Notes: generated by a model from the sequence alone, not told the origin. A stretch of 64,000 nt of DNA from Aradus depressus (GCA_963662175.1 OY759222.1:20284222-20348221); one strand, 5' to 3'; positions 10,104 to 21,924 are shown, counted from the first letter of the stretch. A program made the numbers and translations.

Positions 10104-10742
10104 TAGTGTAAGACAAAATATATGAAAAAATCCTCTAAAAGTGATGCTGTGTTTGATGTTAAACCTAACAATATGGCGTACTGTTGATGATTATCGCAGT
10201 AAGTGAAGATTGTGTTTGTGGCATTCAATAAGTGTAACTAGTATTGTGTGAAAAATGAAGTAAAAATAACAAAAGTTCCGTTATCGTTCCTAATCAAACA
10301 TTAAAAATAAAACATATTAAGCGTTAAAAAAGTAATATGTTTTTGATTATATATTTGTCGAGTTCGTGAAATTATATGGTAGATTTTCGGAAATGTTTTA
10401 GAACGGATTCACAGAGAAAATTTTCTTACATTGAAATGGTTTAAAGTATCTTTTAAATTAAATATAAAACTTCTTTTTAAGTTTGTAATCTAGGATGAAA
10501 ACTTCCAGAAAAGTCAAAACGTACATTTTCTGTTGTGTCATTGGAACTATCAGAAAGGATTTTTTTTCTTAATTGTAGAGTGGTCACAGGGTTGAGCGCA
10601 AATCTTAGCGGTTAATGGCTATTGCTTGGGGCGTATTACTGGAAGTTATTGGTTAAATTTCACTAATATTGTAAAAAAAAACAAGGAATATATACACCAT
10701 CAACACAAATAGCAATGTTGCAACACAAATAGTTTTTAATTC
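10104..10742. other. Spacer, nothing recognised
   Basis: AT-rich intergenic DNA downstream of the micro-exon gene. No open frame or repeat family was recognised. Confidence 0.5.
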
Positions 10743-11105
10743 TTAAGCATTTCCAACGCTGGAACGTTCATTATCAGAGGCGCAATAGCTCATCTGCCTT
10801 GGCCTCCTCCTGGAAATTTCCCCATGCAGCTCTGTCCTGGGCCAGTCTCCACCAGCCACTGCCACCGTCTTGCGTTTCTGTTCACGGTCTCTAGCCATCT
10901 TCTGGGTCCCACACTTCTCCTCTCCGGTGTCACATTCAAGTATATCTTCGGGATATGGTCCTCGTCCATCCGTTTTACGTGTCCAGCCCAACGGAGTCTG
11001 GCAACTCTAATCCAGTGCAAAACTTTGGCTCGGTATATAGTGCGTACAACTCCTGGTTATATCGGATGCGCCAAACGCCTTCCTCCGGGGTGGGGATCCT
11101 GTGTA
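10743..11105 (-). pseudogene. LINE ORF2 C-terminal fragment
   Basis: The reverse strand encodes RVARLRWAGHVKRMDEDHIP followed by an RRW-containing basic tail. This is the characteristic C-terminal signature of non-LTR (RTE/craniofacial-development-protein-2-like) ORF2 proteins. Only the tail remains, with frame breaks. Confidence 0.8.
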
Positions 11106-12065
11106 CTATTGGAACATTCATCTAAACATTTCACTTGTCTCCATAGATCCAGTATTCGAAATGCATATGAATTCAATTTGTGTTGTAAGGGTGGAGTAGC
11201 AATTCGTTAACTGATTCGCAACTTTACAAATAAGAAATGTGTTGAAAATAAAAAGAAATTATCTAAATAATAAAAAACATATTTTTATTATATACTTGGA
11301 AAAATAACAAAGAAATGAATTCGCCACTTTACGAAAACATAATTAAAGAGTATATGATTAGAAAATAAAATAAAAATGCTGTGTAAACAATTTGATTCAA
11401 TGATGGACACAAATAAAGTAATACTGTATGTTCTTGTTTTTTTAATTTATTCGTATTTTTAATGCAATTATTTTTAGCTAGTGAGACTAGCATTAATTTC
11501 ATATGGTCTAAAAGAAGTAATTCTGGTGTTGAGTGTCTTAAATAAATACATTTATTTAAATGACAAATGAGAAAATGCTACTAATATTACTTCGAGCTTA
11601 TAGAACTGAGAAATATAAATTAACTAACGTGGGTAAGATTGTATGCACAGTTACTGACTGAAAGTTGAATCATTTTTGTAGTAAGTTGACATTTTCAATG
11701 ATTTTAAAGCCGTAGAAGTGATTTGTCACTCACCCGCTCCAATTGGACTGGATGCTATGTGTGAAATTTTACAAAAATTTGATAAAGTGTTGAAGAGATA
11801 GCTCTCATTTTACGTTTTGGGCGCTCCACAGCCCATCTTCGAATTCCGAGAGGCCATATAGCGATTCTTGGATGACCCTGCGAATTTTGTGGATCCGTTT
11901 TGTTCGTGAAAATGACAAGATACATTCAAACAGAAGTTGAACTAAGGGTATCTGTAACATGAAACGGATTTCTGATCAAACAAAAACAATAAGAAAATCA
12001 TTCCACCATGTAGATAAAATGATTATTTAATATGCATAGAATAAATAGTAATAATAATTTATCAA
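11106..12065. other. Spacer between LINE fragment and SRP72
   Basis: AT-rich DNA with no gene signal. The last part should include the SRP72 3' UTR on the reverse strand. Confidence 0.45.
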
Positions 12066-12071
12066 TTTATT
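12066..12071 (-). terminator. Polyadenylation signal of SRP72
   Basis: TTTATT on the + strand is AATAAA on the reverse strand, 54 bases past the SRP72 stop codon. Confidence 0.55.
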
Positions 12072-12124
12072 TGTGCCCATCACAAGGAGTTGAGTTGAAC
12101 AGAAGTTGGTTCAATGGGGCAGAG

Positions 12125-14071
12125 TTACTTCTTGCCAGTTTTCTTCTTCTTCTTGTACTGCATCTTCCGCTGAGGGTCCTTGTAAGAGCTCTCCCCCAGA
12201 TTGGGTGTTTGGCTTCCCGCCTTCTGTGCTGATGTCATCTTGGTGATGTCGAACTGATCTGAAGAGTTGGAGCCAACAGCCCCCTGCGTCCCTTTACCAA
12301 TCTCTCTGTTTCTCCGGTCCTTCTTCTTTCTATAGTTGGCACGTTCCCTTCTCGGAAGCCATCTTTCTGGGTCTGGTTCAGAATTAGGATCATAATGTTT
12401 TGGCAGCCTCTTTCGTTTTTTCTTATTGTGCGATTTTTTCTTTTGCATAAATGGCGTACCTGGCGATTGGTCCATTTTGGCTACTTTTTTGATAGCTTTT
12501 AGTCCCATCATCCAACTTGATGACTCTAAATAGTCAACATCAAGGTCAGGAGTTAAGTCAATCAGATGAGGCAACTGTTCACTTAACCGGCTGGCTTTTT
12601 GCGGATCAAATTGGGCATAGGCAATGGTGAGTTGAGCTAGGACTGTGGTATTTCTAGGATTGATATTGAGGAGTTGTTCTAAGCTGTATGCAGCAAGCTG
12701 CGGCTGGCCTCCACAGAGATGCAAGTTAGCAGCATGTCGCCACAACGCGGACAGAGCGCTATCCGTCCTTTCATTCTTCTTGTTCCAGTCCACAGCCTTC
12801 TGGAGCACCTCAGAGGCTCCACTCACATTCCCCATGGCTATCATGATAGTGACCAAGGCACTCACTATTCCAGGCTTGAACATATTCTCACCCAACGATT
12901 GTAAAACTGTACAAGCTTCATTGTACATACCTTCGTTTAAATAAATTTGAGCCAATGCTAAACACATTTTTAGTTTCAATTTTTTTTCTTTCATATATTT
13001 TTCAAGAAGTGTTTTAGCAGATGACAACTTCTTATATTTAATATAAACCGAAGCCTTGAGTAGTACTGCAGTTTCCAAGGCATCAGGATACTGGGCAAGC
13101 AATGAATCACAAATTTTAATCGCCTGTACCTCGTCCTGACTGTTGAATACAAGAAGTTGATTAATATTAACAGAAATTGATTTTTTCTGAAGAGTAGTGA
13201 GCTTCATAAGGACCGAATCACTTTGAAGAGTTTTCATTTTCTTTTTTGAATCAAAAACATTCTGACCTCGATTAATAGCAAGAGAATTATTACTCACCAC
13301 GGCCAAAATCACGTTGTCGTTGGGTTTCTTTTGAAGAAGTGACTTGTAACTAGACAAGGCCTCTTTCTCCCTTCCGAGAAAGTGTGCACAACACGCCTCC
13401 TGGCATTTGATAAGATTAACTTCTTCATCTATTTCCTCTTGTGTAGCGTCTTCATCAAAAGATTCAAGACAATATTTTTCAGCTTCATTTAATGTGGCTT
13501 CAGCTTTTTCAAACTGTTTACTTGCCATTAAAAAACAAGCCATATTATACAATACTTCATGAGTTTTATGTGAAATTGCAGGTAAATCATCAACTTTGCC
13601 GTAGGTACCAATATTGGCAATTATGGCTACCAAATTGGTTTCACGTTCATCATCATACTCATCACAAGAACTTTTTATAATGTTTCTATACTTGTCATAA
13701 CAGTCCTCGAACCTTTCTAATCTGTATAAAATTTGAGCTTCCAATTCTTTGATCGGGATGGATTCACGATCTGTGGATTCAAGAAGCTCCAACGCCTCTT
13801 CTACTTTATTCAGTCGATACAATGTGTAAACTTTTTCAAATACAAATGTCTTGTGATATTCTGGATATTTTGAAAATGCTGCGATTACTTCATCGAATCT
13901 AGATAAAAAAATAAGACTTAAAATCTTACAGTGAAAAGCTTTGATGTCATCATGAAAAGAATAAAGAACTTTGTTAGAAGTTTTTAAAATCTTTTCATGA
14001 CTCTCCTTAGGGATAAACTTGTTCAAATCCGCATATAAGGACAGACGTAATGTCTCTTTAGTGTCACCCAT
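12125..14071 (-). CDS. SRP72: Signal recognition particle subunit SRP72
   Basis: SRP72 binds SRP RNA together with SRP68 in the signal recognition particle, which targets nascent secretory proteins to the ER. The frame is one uninterrupted exon of 648 residues from MGDTKETLR, close to the family's usual ~650-670. Most of it is helical TPR-like repeats (for example LEAQILYRLERFEDCYDKY and later KPNDNVILAVVSNNSL). The C-terminus has the diagnostic RNA-binding cluster LPKHYDPNSEPDPERWLPRRE, then a long Lys-rich tail ending KKKKTGKK. The open frame extends 12 codons upstream (to 14107), but I chose the inner ATG because SRP72 proteins start just before the ADLN segment and the upstream residues are hydrophobic and unlike the family. 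It lies head-to-head with the vigilin side. The intronless structure contrasts with its neighbours, so a retrocopy is possible. Confidence 0.96.
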   Translation of the reverse strand: MGDTKETLRLSLYADLNKFIPKESHEKILKTSNKVLYSFHDDIKAFHCKILSLIFLSRFDEVIAAFSKYPEYHKTFVFEKVYTLYRLNKVEEALELLESTDRESIPIKELEAQILYRLERFEDCYDKYRNIIKSSCDEYDDERETNLVAIIANIGTYGKVDDLPAISHKTHEVLYNMACFLMASKQFEKAEATLNEAEKYCLESFDEDATQEEIDEEVNLIKCQEACCAHFLGREKEALSSYKSLLQKKPNDNVILAVVSNNSLAINRGQNVFDSKKKMKTLQSDSVLMKLTTLQKKSISVNINQLLVFNSQDEVQAIKICDSLLAQYPDALETAVLLKASVYIKYKKLSSAKTLLEKYMKEKKLKLKMCLALAQIYLNEGMYNEACTVLQSLGENMFKPGIVSALVTIMIAMGNVSGASEVLQKAVDWNKKNERTDSALSALWRHAANLHLCGGQPQLAAYSLEQLLNINPRNTTVLAQLTIAYAQFDPQKASRLSEQLPHLIDLTPDLDVDYLESSSWMMGLKAIKKVAKMDQSPGTPFMQKKKSHNKKKRKRLPKHYDPNSEPDPERWLPRRERANYRKKKDRRNREIGKGTQGAVGSNSSDQFDITKMTSAQKAGSQTPNLGESSYKDPQRKMQYKKKKKTGKK

Positions 14072-14341
14072 AATTGCCACTGGAACGATAATACACAAAA
14101 TTAGCACGATATCACATATGGAAGTTGTAACCAGTACGTCAATAACGTAACCTCTCTTTTACACGTCGGCCACCAACGAGTTTAGAAAATGATGGAGGCA
14201 GCTGATAGGCGAGAAAAGTGAAGGACAATTGGGAGTGTAGGGCACGGCGCCAACTTTACTTTCTTAAATTGCTTCTTTTTAATAAACTATAATGAAATAT
14301 TAGTTTTTTTTATGTTAATAAATTTCAGTTTTATTAGTTTT
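14072..14341. promoter_or_regulatory. Probable SRP72 upstream region
   Basis: A GC-richer stretch immediately 5' of SRP72 (cgtaacctctcttttacacg; gggcacggcgcc). A promoter is inferred from position and composition only; no TATA box is evident. Confidence 0.35.
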
Positions 14342-14594
14342 GTGACTCAAGCTCGGACTTTAACTATAAGGTCATATCGTTTATTACCAGAGGGCTTTTC
14401 ACAGCTCGGGTGGATATAAGTTCTAAATTTTGCCAACCAAGTTTTAGATAAGGTTGGGGATCTTTAACGAGTACTTATTATCGAACAAGCTGGAGACCAT
14501 CGCTGAACGTGCCATCCGCTGAATGGCTTACTCAAAGATTTTTTCGTCCCTGATAAAAAGAAACCTAAGGGCTTGAGCTGGGTTTCGGTTTTTT
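14342..14594 (-). mobile_element. tRNA-derived SINE copy 2
   Basis: Diverged antisense copy. Reads taactataaggtcatatcg, then taacgagtac and caagctggagacc. The tRNA-like end is degraded. Confidence 0.7.
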
Positions 14595-15640
14595 TTCGCA
14601 CTCGTTCCACCAGTAGGTTTCAGTTTCTAGGGTTTAAAAATTACGATTATGGATACATGCTTTTATAAATATTAACAATTGTATATGAAATTTGATTTTT
14701 CTAGATCTTATAGTTTCAGAAAAACGCAGCTTACTATGAAAGTGAAATACACATAAACTTTATTTTATTTTTTTCATATTTTGGTTTCTGTCATGAATAT
14801 TTGATAAAATTTCGGTGGTCGATTTTTTCACAGTTATTCTTGTTTGATAGACGAGAAACTATTGCTCTTGAAAAAATGTTGAAAGAAACCTTAATTCCCA
14901 ACAATTTTTCTTAATGCATTTATTGGATAAAAAGTATAGAAAACGTGTTCTTGCAGTTCGAAGCAAAATTTATTTCTCTTGCCAATATTTGACTTTACTT
15001 AGCTTTGAAAGAACGTGATTCAATTTTTATCTTATGTACACAATTTTCATAAGAAATAGAACTTTTGTTTAAAATAATTGACTTTTAGACTTAGATGCGA
15101 ATATGAAGCAGCCCCTAGGACTCATCCCCACTTCTGCCTCATTTGAATTATTGCCGTGCAAGACTGGAGATGGCCCCTCCATTATATTTCAACCTCTTTG
15201 TTGGCTACTATCTATGGATAATAATTATTGTTTTTATATTAACTCAATTATAATTTTGAAAACTAATAGTATTACGAACTATTAATTTGGGCATCAACAA
15301 ACAAATATAGTAGTCTACACAATACCTATGCATAAATGAACAGTTTACGTTGTTGTAATCTTCCTGGTTACTATAAATATGTTTTTATTGATACAAATTC
15401 AAATGCTGTACTATCTTAGGATCCATAATAATTTTCGAAATACGTTCAAAACTTTGAAGGCATTTAATATAAATGTTTCCATGAACGTTTAATTTGTCAG
15501 TGGAATATTCAAAGCGTTCGTTTAAAATAAATTTCGATTTCAGTAAAAAAAATTGCATTCAGAATTTAATTTGTGTGAAATTTTAAGAAAACATTATGTA
15601 TATTGTTATAAGAAGAAGTTCATAATTAAAAAAATATACA
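14595..15640. other. Spacer, nothing recognised
   Basis: AT-rich. An open stretch at 15103-15285 with a GC-richer start has no recognised family or splice context and is not called a gene. Confidence 0.4.
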
Positions 15641-15722
15641 ATGTCATTGAGTGTAGATGTGGATTCATGGCAACATTGTACGCCCCAGGCGTCAAAGGGC
15701 TACTGTTTGTCTCTGCCACTCG
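15641..15722 (+). CDS. Orphan exon a (possible vigilin leader exon with uORF)
   Basis: ATG at 15641 opens 27 codons (MSLSVDVDSWQHCTPQASKG...) ending in phase 1 at the strong donor cactcg/gtaagc. Composition is much GC-richer than its flanks. It joins in frame to 15827. It could be a 5' leader exon of vigilin carrying an upstream ORF, or the start of an unidentified gene. Confidence 0.4.
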
Positions 15723-15826
15723 GTAAGCATGGAGCTCTCGTTTTCATTTGTATATATATTTTTTAAATTATAGTTCTATTTAAAATATTTTTACTTTTTT
15801 AAAACCACTGTTTTTTTAAATATCAG

Positions 15827-15891
15827 GAGACAAACTTCAAACTGGATGCTTAGGAGGAGTTTTTAGGACTGATTTTACGGCCTACAGTACA
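15827..15891 (+). CDS. Orphan exon b
   Basis: Acceptor ttaaatatcag, strong donor taca/gtaagt. Entered in phase 1 it reads G-DKLQTGCLGGVFRTDFTAY-ST without a stop and exits in phase 0. If joined to 24318, the frame continues ten codons and stops 15 bases before the vigilin ATG. Confidence 0.4.
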
Positions 15892-17040
15892 GTAAGTACT
15901 CCCATCATCTCTGATAATATTTAACAGTGACACGTCAACACCTTAATTTATATTCAATTTTTTCACCTTCTTTTAATCATTTATTGAAAGCTGCATAAAG
16001 AACTCAAGTTGTCGGTGTTGAGTGGGTCGGTTACTTTCATTATATGTTGCCATGCTTTGCCGACGTGTCAAATGAACTATGACCTGAAAGCTACAATTTC
16101 CAACTCTGTTAGTTTGCAGTTCACTTCATATAGAATTTGACAATGAGTAATATGAAACTTTTTGTATTAAATAACAATTCAATTTTGGAGTAACATTTAT
16201 TGTGTTCATCTAGTTGTAACAAATAATATACGGTTATTTTGATGAACATATGGGTTCAAGGTCAGTGGATATTTAGCTTTTACGTATTTTAATTTCACGA
16301 AACTACACATTATTTTATTTTTGATTTTCGAATTCAATCTTAATATTTTAATTTTTCGTTTTCTTTAAAAAAATTGTTTTGCATATTTTAAAAACTTACC
16401 TTTTATGTTAATCATTACCTTTCATTTTAACTAATTTTTTTTTTAAATATGGTTTAGTACAGGTGATTTTTATTAATAATTTGTGCGAAATGAAGAGGTT
16501 TGTCGTTAATATTATGAGACCAATTTAAAGCAAAGTGCTTGGTCGCAATTTCATCCTGCCTATAACCCGTCTTTTCATTGGCTGTAAAATTATCATGTAA
16601 TTCGGAAATGTCACTGGTACGTAACTGAATAATTGTGCATACTTTGTTTTAACATAGAGCTTGTATCTCACTTAACTGAAACTAGGAAAGCTGGTTTTTT
16701 TTCGGGTTTTTTGGCAATGTCCTAAGAATGTCTGAACAATTCATTGTTTGTATTATTTATCTTTTGAGTGCCAATGAATTGTTATGAAGTAATCTTTGTT
16801 ATCTTTTACCTTTACCGATTTCTAATTGAAAATTTATACATAGTATTTTGTGCTTGTTGATATATTTTTGCAGTAAATCTTCTTTTGACATTGACCGCAG
16901 TATTATATACTTCTATCAAAACAATCTTTTTAGAAATTTGGATGTTGGTCAGGACTCGATGAAAGTAGATTTAACGGGACAAGGGAATATATTCTTGTTT
17001 TAATTTTGAGTTTCTGAAATTAAGGAGATTCTGAAATAAT
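15892..17040. other. Spacer or intron, nothing recognised
   Basis: AT-rich sequence without clear exons or repeats. I looked for a third in-frame exon after 15891 and found none convincing. Confidence 0.4.
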
Positions 17041-17150
17041 AATAATATACTTTTTCCAGTTTTATTATACCATTTATTTTTTCATTTTTACAAACCCTCC
17101 AATATAAACGTTTCGAGAAGAACTTCCATCATCATTTTATATTTCACGAG
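17040..17150 (+). repeat. Half copy of the 'gtttcgggaagcac' fold-back family
   Basis: aacgtttcgagaagaacttc followed by catcatcat matches the arm seen at 27885-27925, 28395-28450 and 63845-63880. Confidence 0.45.
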
Positions 17151-17215
17151 CCGACTTCTGCTTTAAACTCTTAGTCTAGACAAAAAAAAAGACGGAAGAA
17201 AAAATATAGCTGGTT

Positions 17216-17334
17216 AGTTATTGTGAATCATGCCCGGGCTTTGAGTACGAGGTCATATCGCCTACTACCAGAGCTCTCTTTCGTCACTCTGGTGGACATG
17301 AGCCCGACTCTACTGTGGGAGTCCTAAATTTTGT
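17216..17334 (-). mobile_element. tRNA-derived SINE copy 3 (partial)
   Basis: Antisense tail half only: catgcccgggctttgagtac to ggagtcctaaattttg. The tRNA-like head is missing. Confidence 0.75.
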
Positions 17335-17696
17335 TTTAATCCCCTCCTTCCCTTTGGTCGATTTGGCTGAAAAACAATTGGTCTCTTCGTTAGAGTGTTC
17401 TGGATTCACATATAAAATCTTTTAGGGTGATGTGACCGACCACCTCAGGAGGTCAGGAGCACCCATTAAAAAAAAAATCTGTTTTCAACTGGGTCAAGAA
17501 AACACAAGAATGCAATTATTCACAACAGCATTGTCTTGTTCATCAATTATTTACATCTCAACTCATAGATTGCATGGATCATGGATCTCTGAACTTATCA
17601 ATTCTACTGTTTAGATAGTTTTCTAAAGATTCAATGTACGTTTAAGTTGTTTGAATCATATAGTTAGTTCTACAAATTACTTTAACATGTAGAAAA

Positions 17697-18236
17697 ATCT
17701 GAATCACAGCCAATGCACTTCCCCAGCACGAATTAATGAACAGTATTCACTCTCCCTCCAGAACCAATCGTCCGGGCTAAAAAACGACGGAGTGGTCTAA
17801 GTGACATTTTTAAAACTTTGAAGAAACTATGCATTAAGTTTTAACTAATTAAAATAATCTATAATTTAATGATACCGGAAATATTTTGTCTTTTGCTTAC
17901 TAGCAAACCATAAAATTGAATAAAAATCTTAATTTCAAGGTCACTATTGATATGTTTAAGTTACTTGTTCATGTCACCAAATAGAATAAGTGATTTGCCA
18001 CTAGATCTCAGCACTGGCTTGGATTTCACTTGTACAACTTTTTTCCTGAACAGAACTATCATTTTTGTACCCGATTATGCACTTAACGATAAATTTTCAA
18101 AAATGTCACTTGTACCATTTTGATTCTAACTCCGTCAAATAATAGTTAATTTACGTAGAAACTTCTGAATTCTTGATATTAAATTTAGTAAATCGGCAGT
18201 TATTAGAGTTTTTTTGAGTTGAGGCATCTGAATCCC
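17697..18236 (-). repeat. Family B repeat copy 4, split
   Basis: Antisense pieces at 17697-17800 and 18128-18236 are separated by about 330 bp of unrelated sequence. Confidence 0.5.
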
Positions 18237-18287
18237 ATCCCAATTTTTTAAAATAATTATTCGCCTTCTCCAAGTCCTTTTGTTTTG

Positions 18288-18455
18288 TAACACATGCCCG
18301 AGCTTTAACTACGAGGTCACATCACCTACTACCAGAGTGCTCTTTCATCGCTCTCATTGGAGAAGTCCTAAATTTTACCTACCTAGGTTAAGTTAGAGTA
18401 ATAGAGGCTTGGGATCATCGATTAATTAAACCAATCCGAAGGACAGCGTGCTCTT
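18288..18455 (-). mobile_element. tRNA-derived SINE copy 4 (partial)
   Basis: Antisense, with cgagctttaactacgaggtc and ccgaaggacagcgtgctc; internal deletions and no head. Confidence 0.7.
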
Positions 18456-18954
18456 TAATATAATATATAAATTTTCGTTTGGATGTTCCTTAAATAGACG
18501 TTAGTTTTACTAATTCTTGAGAGGTAATTATTTCATATTTTTTTATCAGAGTTGAAGCAGTCAGCATACCTTTTGTCGGATCAGCATTTTTAATTTTATT
18601 CTTGGACTAATCTAGAAAGTGATAATTAAACAAAACCAGTTTAATGATTAAGAAAAAAAGTCAGTGTATTCGAAATTATTTAAACAAATTTATTAGATAA
18701 TATTAATTTTCATTGTAGTAGGTAAAACTAGGAACTCTAATATCGAGCTACTAATGTCAGGTTGTTTGTACTCCCTATCAACGAGAAGCTCACATATTAA
18801 CGCTGAAATTTTAAAATTTGTTATGAATAAACATAATTTCAGTATAATGTCAGAAAGAAAAAAATATCTGAATCAGATGCAGTATACTTCCCTAGCTCGA
18901 ATTATTTGTAATCTACTAAGTTTTCGATCTTCCACTTATCTTTTTTACTTTTCC

Positions 18955-19330
18955 AGCTACACGAAGTATAGGTGGTTATGTAATTGATCAGAAATTCGAT
19001 GTTGAGAAATTCATATTTTCTGCCCCCCTGATTCCCAAAATGAAGAAGGAAAAAAATAAATCATTAGAATGAATGTATTGACATTTATATGTATATTCAG
19101 AACTCCCTTCTAAGGTCGTCATCTATTAATTTTCAGCCAAATCGGTCAAAGGAGAGGAGAAATAATTATATAAAATAACAATTATTACCATGTAATGAAT
19201 GTGTTGACACAAAAAGTTAGTAAGATAATTCAAAAGCTCTTATATAAGTCAATTATTGATTTTTATCCCAAATGATCGATTGGTTTTTGAAGGAGAACAA
19301 AAATTTAATTGATTAATTCGTTCAGAATTT
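18955..19330 (+). repeat. Family B repeat copy 5
   Basis: Sense copy from the degraded hairpin (acacgaagtatagg) through caaatgatcgattggttttt to gattaattcgttcag. Confidence 0.65.
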
Positions 19331-19465
19331 ATTAAAAAACCAAAAGAGATGATGTTCTGCAACTTGTATCTGTTAAAATTTCTGTTAGAACATTTTATTG
19401 ATTGCTTCAATATTTACATAACTACACTAATAATCGAGTACAGTAAGGATCGAAATAACAGGTCA

Positions 19466-19720
19466 CTAATCTATCCATCCTGGAAAATACTTTTGTTATA
19501 TGTTATTCCAATGATAGAAATAACAGGTTACTTATCAACTTTCTATCGGTACAGAAGAAAAGTGTATTTCTTGCATTACTAGTGTACTTAGTTAGTTATG
19601 CAACTCACAATAGTAATGCAAGAAATGGACAATTTTTCTAGAAAGTTTATTAGTGACCTGTTATTTCTGTCATTGAAATAACACATAACAAAAATATTTT
19701 CCAGGATGGTTAGATTTTAG
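19466..19720. repeat. Palindromic fold-back, ~115-bp arms
   Basis: Left catcctggaaaatacttttg ... tttcttgcattactag is mirrored by caatagtaatgcaagaaatg ... tattttccaggatgg. Arms are about 115 bp with a short spacer and no coding content. Confidence 0.7.
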
Positions 19721-19998
19721 TTATCTTAATGTTATATTAAACAATTCTTTATTTAAAGTTGTTTGTTAAGCTCTCGGATCTATTTTCAGATAGTCCATCT
19801 TCTCTTTATTTTACTCTATATTAAGTTAGTGTTTTCTTGTTGTAGTTTTTATATAAATAGAAAATTCCCTTCCGACAGAATATTCTATATCTTTGCCAAG
19901 TTATATCAAAACAGGATAATAATAAAAATATTGTGGTCAAATGTGGTTTTTTTGAAGATATTATTCTTTGCAATTAATTTGAAAATTTTCAAAAACTA

Positions 19999-20120
19999 TT
20001 TTAGGGGCGTATTTATATGTATTTACATATTTTAGGGGCGTATTTATATGTATTTACATATTTTAGGGGCGTATTTATATGTATTTACATATTTTAGGGG
20101 CGTATTTATATGTATTTAAT
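19999..20120 (+). repeat. 31-bp minisatellite, 4 units
   Basis: ttttaggggcgtatttatat recurs every 31 bases; the units are essentially identical. Confidence 0.9.
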
Positions 20121-20189
20121 TATTTAAAAATCATAAGGGCGTCAGCTATTATCTTCAGTTGAACCGTAAGGAGGGGAGATCAAATCAAA

Positions 20190-20282
20190 TCAAAAACAAT
20201 AACTGCCGATGTAATGAATGTAAAGAAATTTTATAATTAAATTAAAAACATAATTAATTTGTGCTGAGGAAGTACATTGCCG
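20190..20282 (+). repeat. Family B repeat copy 6 (3' end)
   Basis: Contains ctgccgatgtaatgaatgta and gaggaagtacattgccggtg, the distal end of the family. Confidence 0.6.
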
Positions 20283-20350
20283 GTGATTTAATTATATATT
20301 TTAAAATATTTCTCTTATTTTATATATTTTTTGTTAATTTTTGACTCATT

Positions 20351-20671
20351 GAGGGCGCCAGTAGCTCAGTGGTATGTGCTTGTCTTCTGAGCTCAAGATC
20401 GTGTGTTCGAAACCCGACCGAGGGCCTTAGTTTATTTTATCTGGGAGGTAAAATAAACTTGAGCAAGCCGTCCTTCGGGTGCGACGTTAAGCGATGAGCT
20501 GTACGATGTCAGGTACTCGTTAAAGACCCTACCCTAAGTGAATAAAACTTGAGGCAAAATGTAGGACTCCCTCAGTAGAGTCGGGCTCATGTCCACCAGA
20601 GTGACGGAAGAGCGCTCTGGTAGTAGGCGATATGACCTCGTAGTTAAAGCCCGGGCATGAGTAATAAAACC
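20351..20671 (+). mobile_element. tRNA-derived SINE copy 5 (full)
   Basis: gggcgccagtagctcagtgg head, gttcgaaacccgaccg B box, and gcccgggcatgag tail. One of the two best full-length copies. Confidence 0.9.
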
Positions 20672-21667
20672 GAACCTACCTATTTCACTCATTGTTGTTC
20701 GTTTTTAAACTTAAGTCATAATTCAATAAATGACCCTTTTATTATTCAATATTCAATAATCCACTTTTTTTCGTCATTCAGAGGGAAGAGTGATTCACTT
20801 TCGTAAAGAATGAAAATTACCTCATAATTTGATTTCAAATAAAGTTTCAATTAATATTGAAGATTACATTTTTATGAAGTTTGAATTCATATAATATTTT
20901 ATTAAAATTAAAACTAATTAATGTTATTGTAAATATTTTGGTCTTTAAAAAAATTAAATATTTCATCAAAAATAAATATATATATACTTATATATATATT
21001 TTTTTTAGTACATATACATCTGCCCCCTTATGATCATAATTTTCAATATTTTTTATTCAATGAGTCATTAGAAGTAATTATATTATTATTAATTCGTCTC
21101 AGTAATTTACTGGAATTGCGATTTAACACACTAAAATGGAACCCGTAAAATATGATGTCTTTTCTCTGTTGAATTCTTGAAAAAAAAGAACTGAGTACAT
21201 TTAACTGAAATTTTGACAGACAATGAGTGTAATGTAGCCGAGAATGATAGTCACGTAAAAAAAAAAAAAAAGGGCTGTTTCAAAATTGATTAACTTCAAA
21301 ATAGTAAGTTTTTTAATGAAAATTAATTCATCTCTAATAATATTTTCCGTTTCTACTGTTATTTTATATTCCATTTTTACATTTTTTAGTTAAACCCCCC
21401 ACACGCCCTCCCCCCGGAAAAGAAAGGAAAAAAAACCTCGAAAAGAAAGTTTGTAGCTTTTACTTTCTATTTTTTGCTTGTTCTTTCCTTTTTTTAGACA
21501 GCGTTGAGTTGAACGTAGAAAAGACTGCTTTCACTGATTCGTTTTTTAGGTTATATTATTCTAATTACACTTTTATTTATTACAATTATAGGTTTTGATC
21601 AAAGTCTGCTCTTTCGTAAAGTGTAAATTTATGCTTTGAACAATTTTAATGGAAATATAAATATTGT
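20672..21667. other. Spacer, nothing recognised
   Basis: Very AT-rich with short homopolymer runs. No gene or named repeat. Confidence 0.4.
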
Positions 21668-21905
21668 GGGCGTCAGTAGATCAGTGGTGTGCATGCTTGC
21701 CTTCTGAGGTCAAGATTGTGGATTCGAAACCCGACCGACGCTCTTAGTTTATTTTATATGGGAGGTAAAATAAATTTGAGCACGTCGTCCTTCAGATGGG
21801 ACGTTAAGCGATGTTCCCGAGCCTGTACGATGTCAGGTACTCGTTAAAGACCCCTGCTCTAGATGAATAAAAATTTAGGGTTGGCAAAATCTAGAACTCT
21901 TAAAG
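21668..21905 (+). mobile_element. tRNA-derived SINE copy 6
   Basis: Head gggcgtcagtagatcagtgg with B box gattcgaaacccgaccg. The tail is lost after aaatctagaactctt. Confidence 0.8.
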
Positions 21906-21924
21906 GAATATGAGATTCATTTGA

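Noticed and set aside
14072..14107. The 12 upstream residues MLILCIIVPVAI as an SRP72 signal peptide
   Set aside because: SRP72 is cytosolic and begins near MGDTKETLR in this alignment. The extra codons are likely 5' UTR.
15103..15285. 60-aa ORF MKQPLGLIPTSASFELLPCK...
   Set aside because: It has no splice context, family resemblance or codon bias, and it becomes AT-rich after 30 codons.
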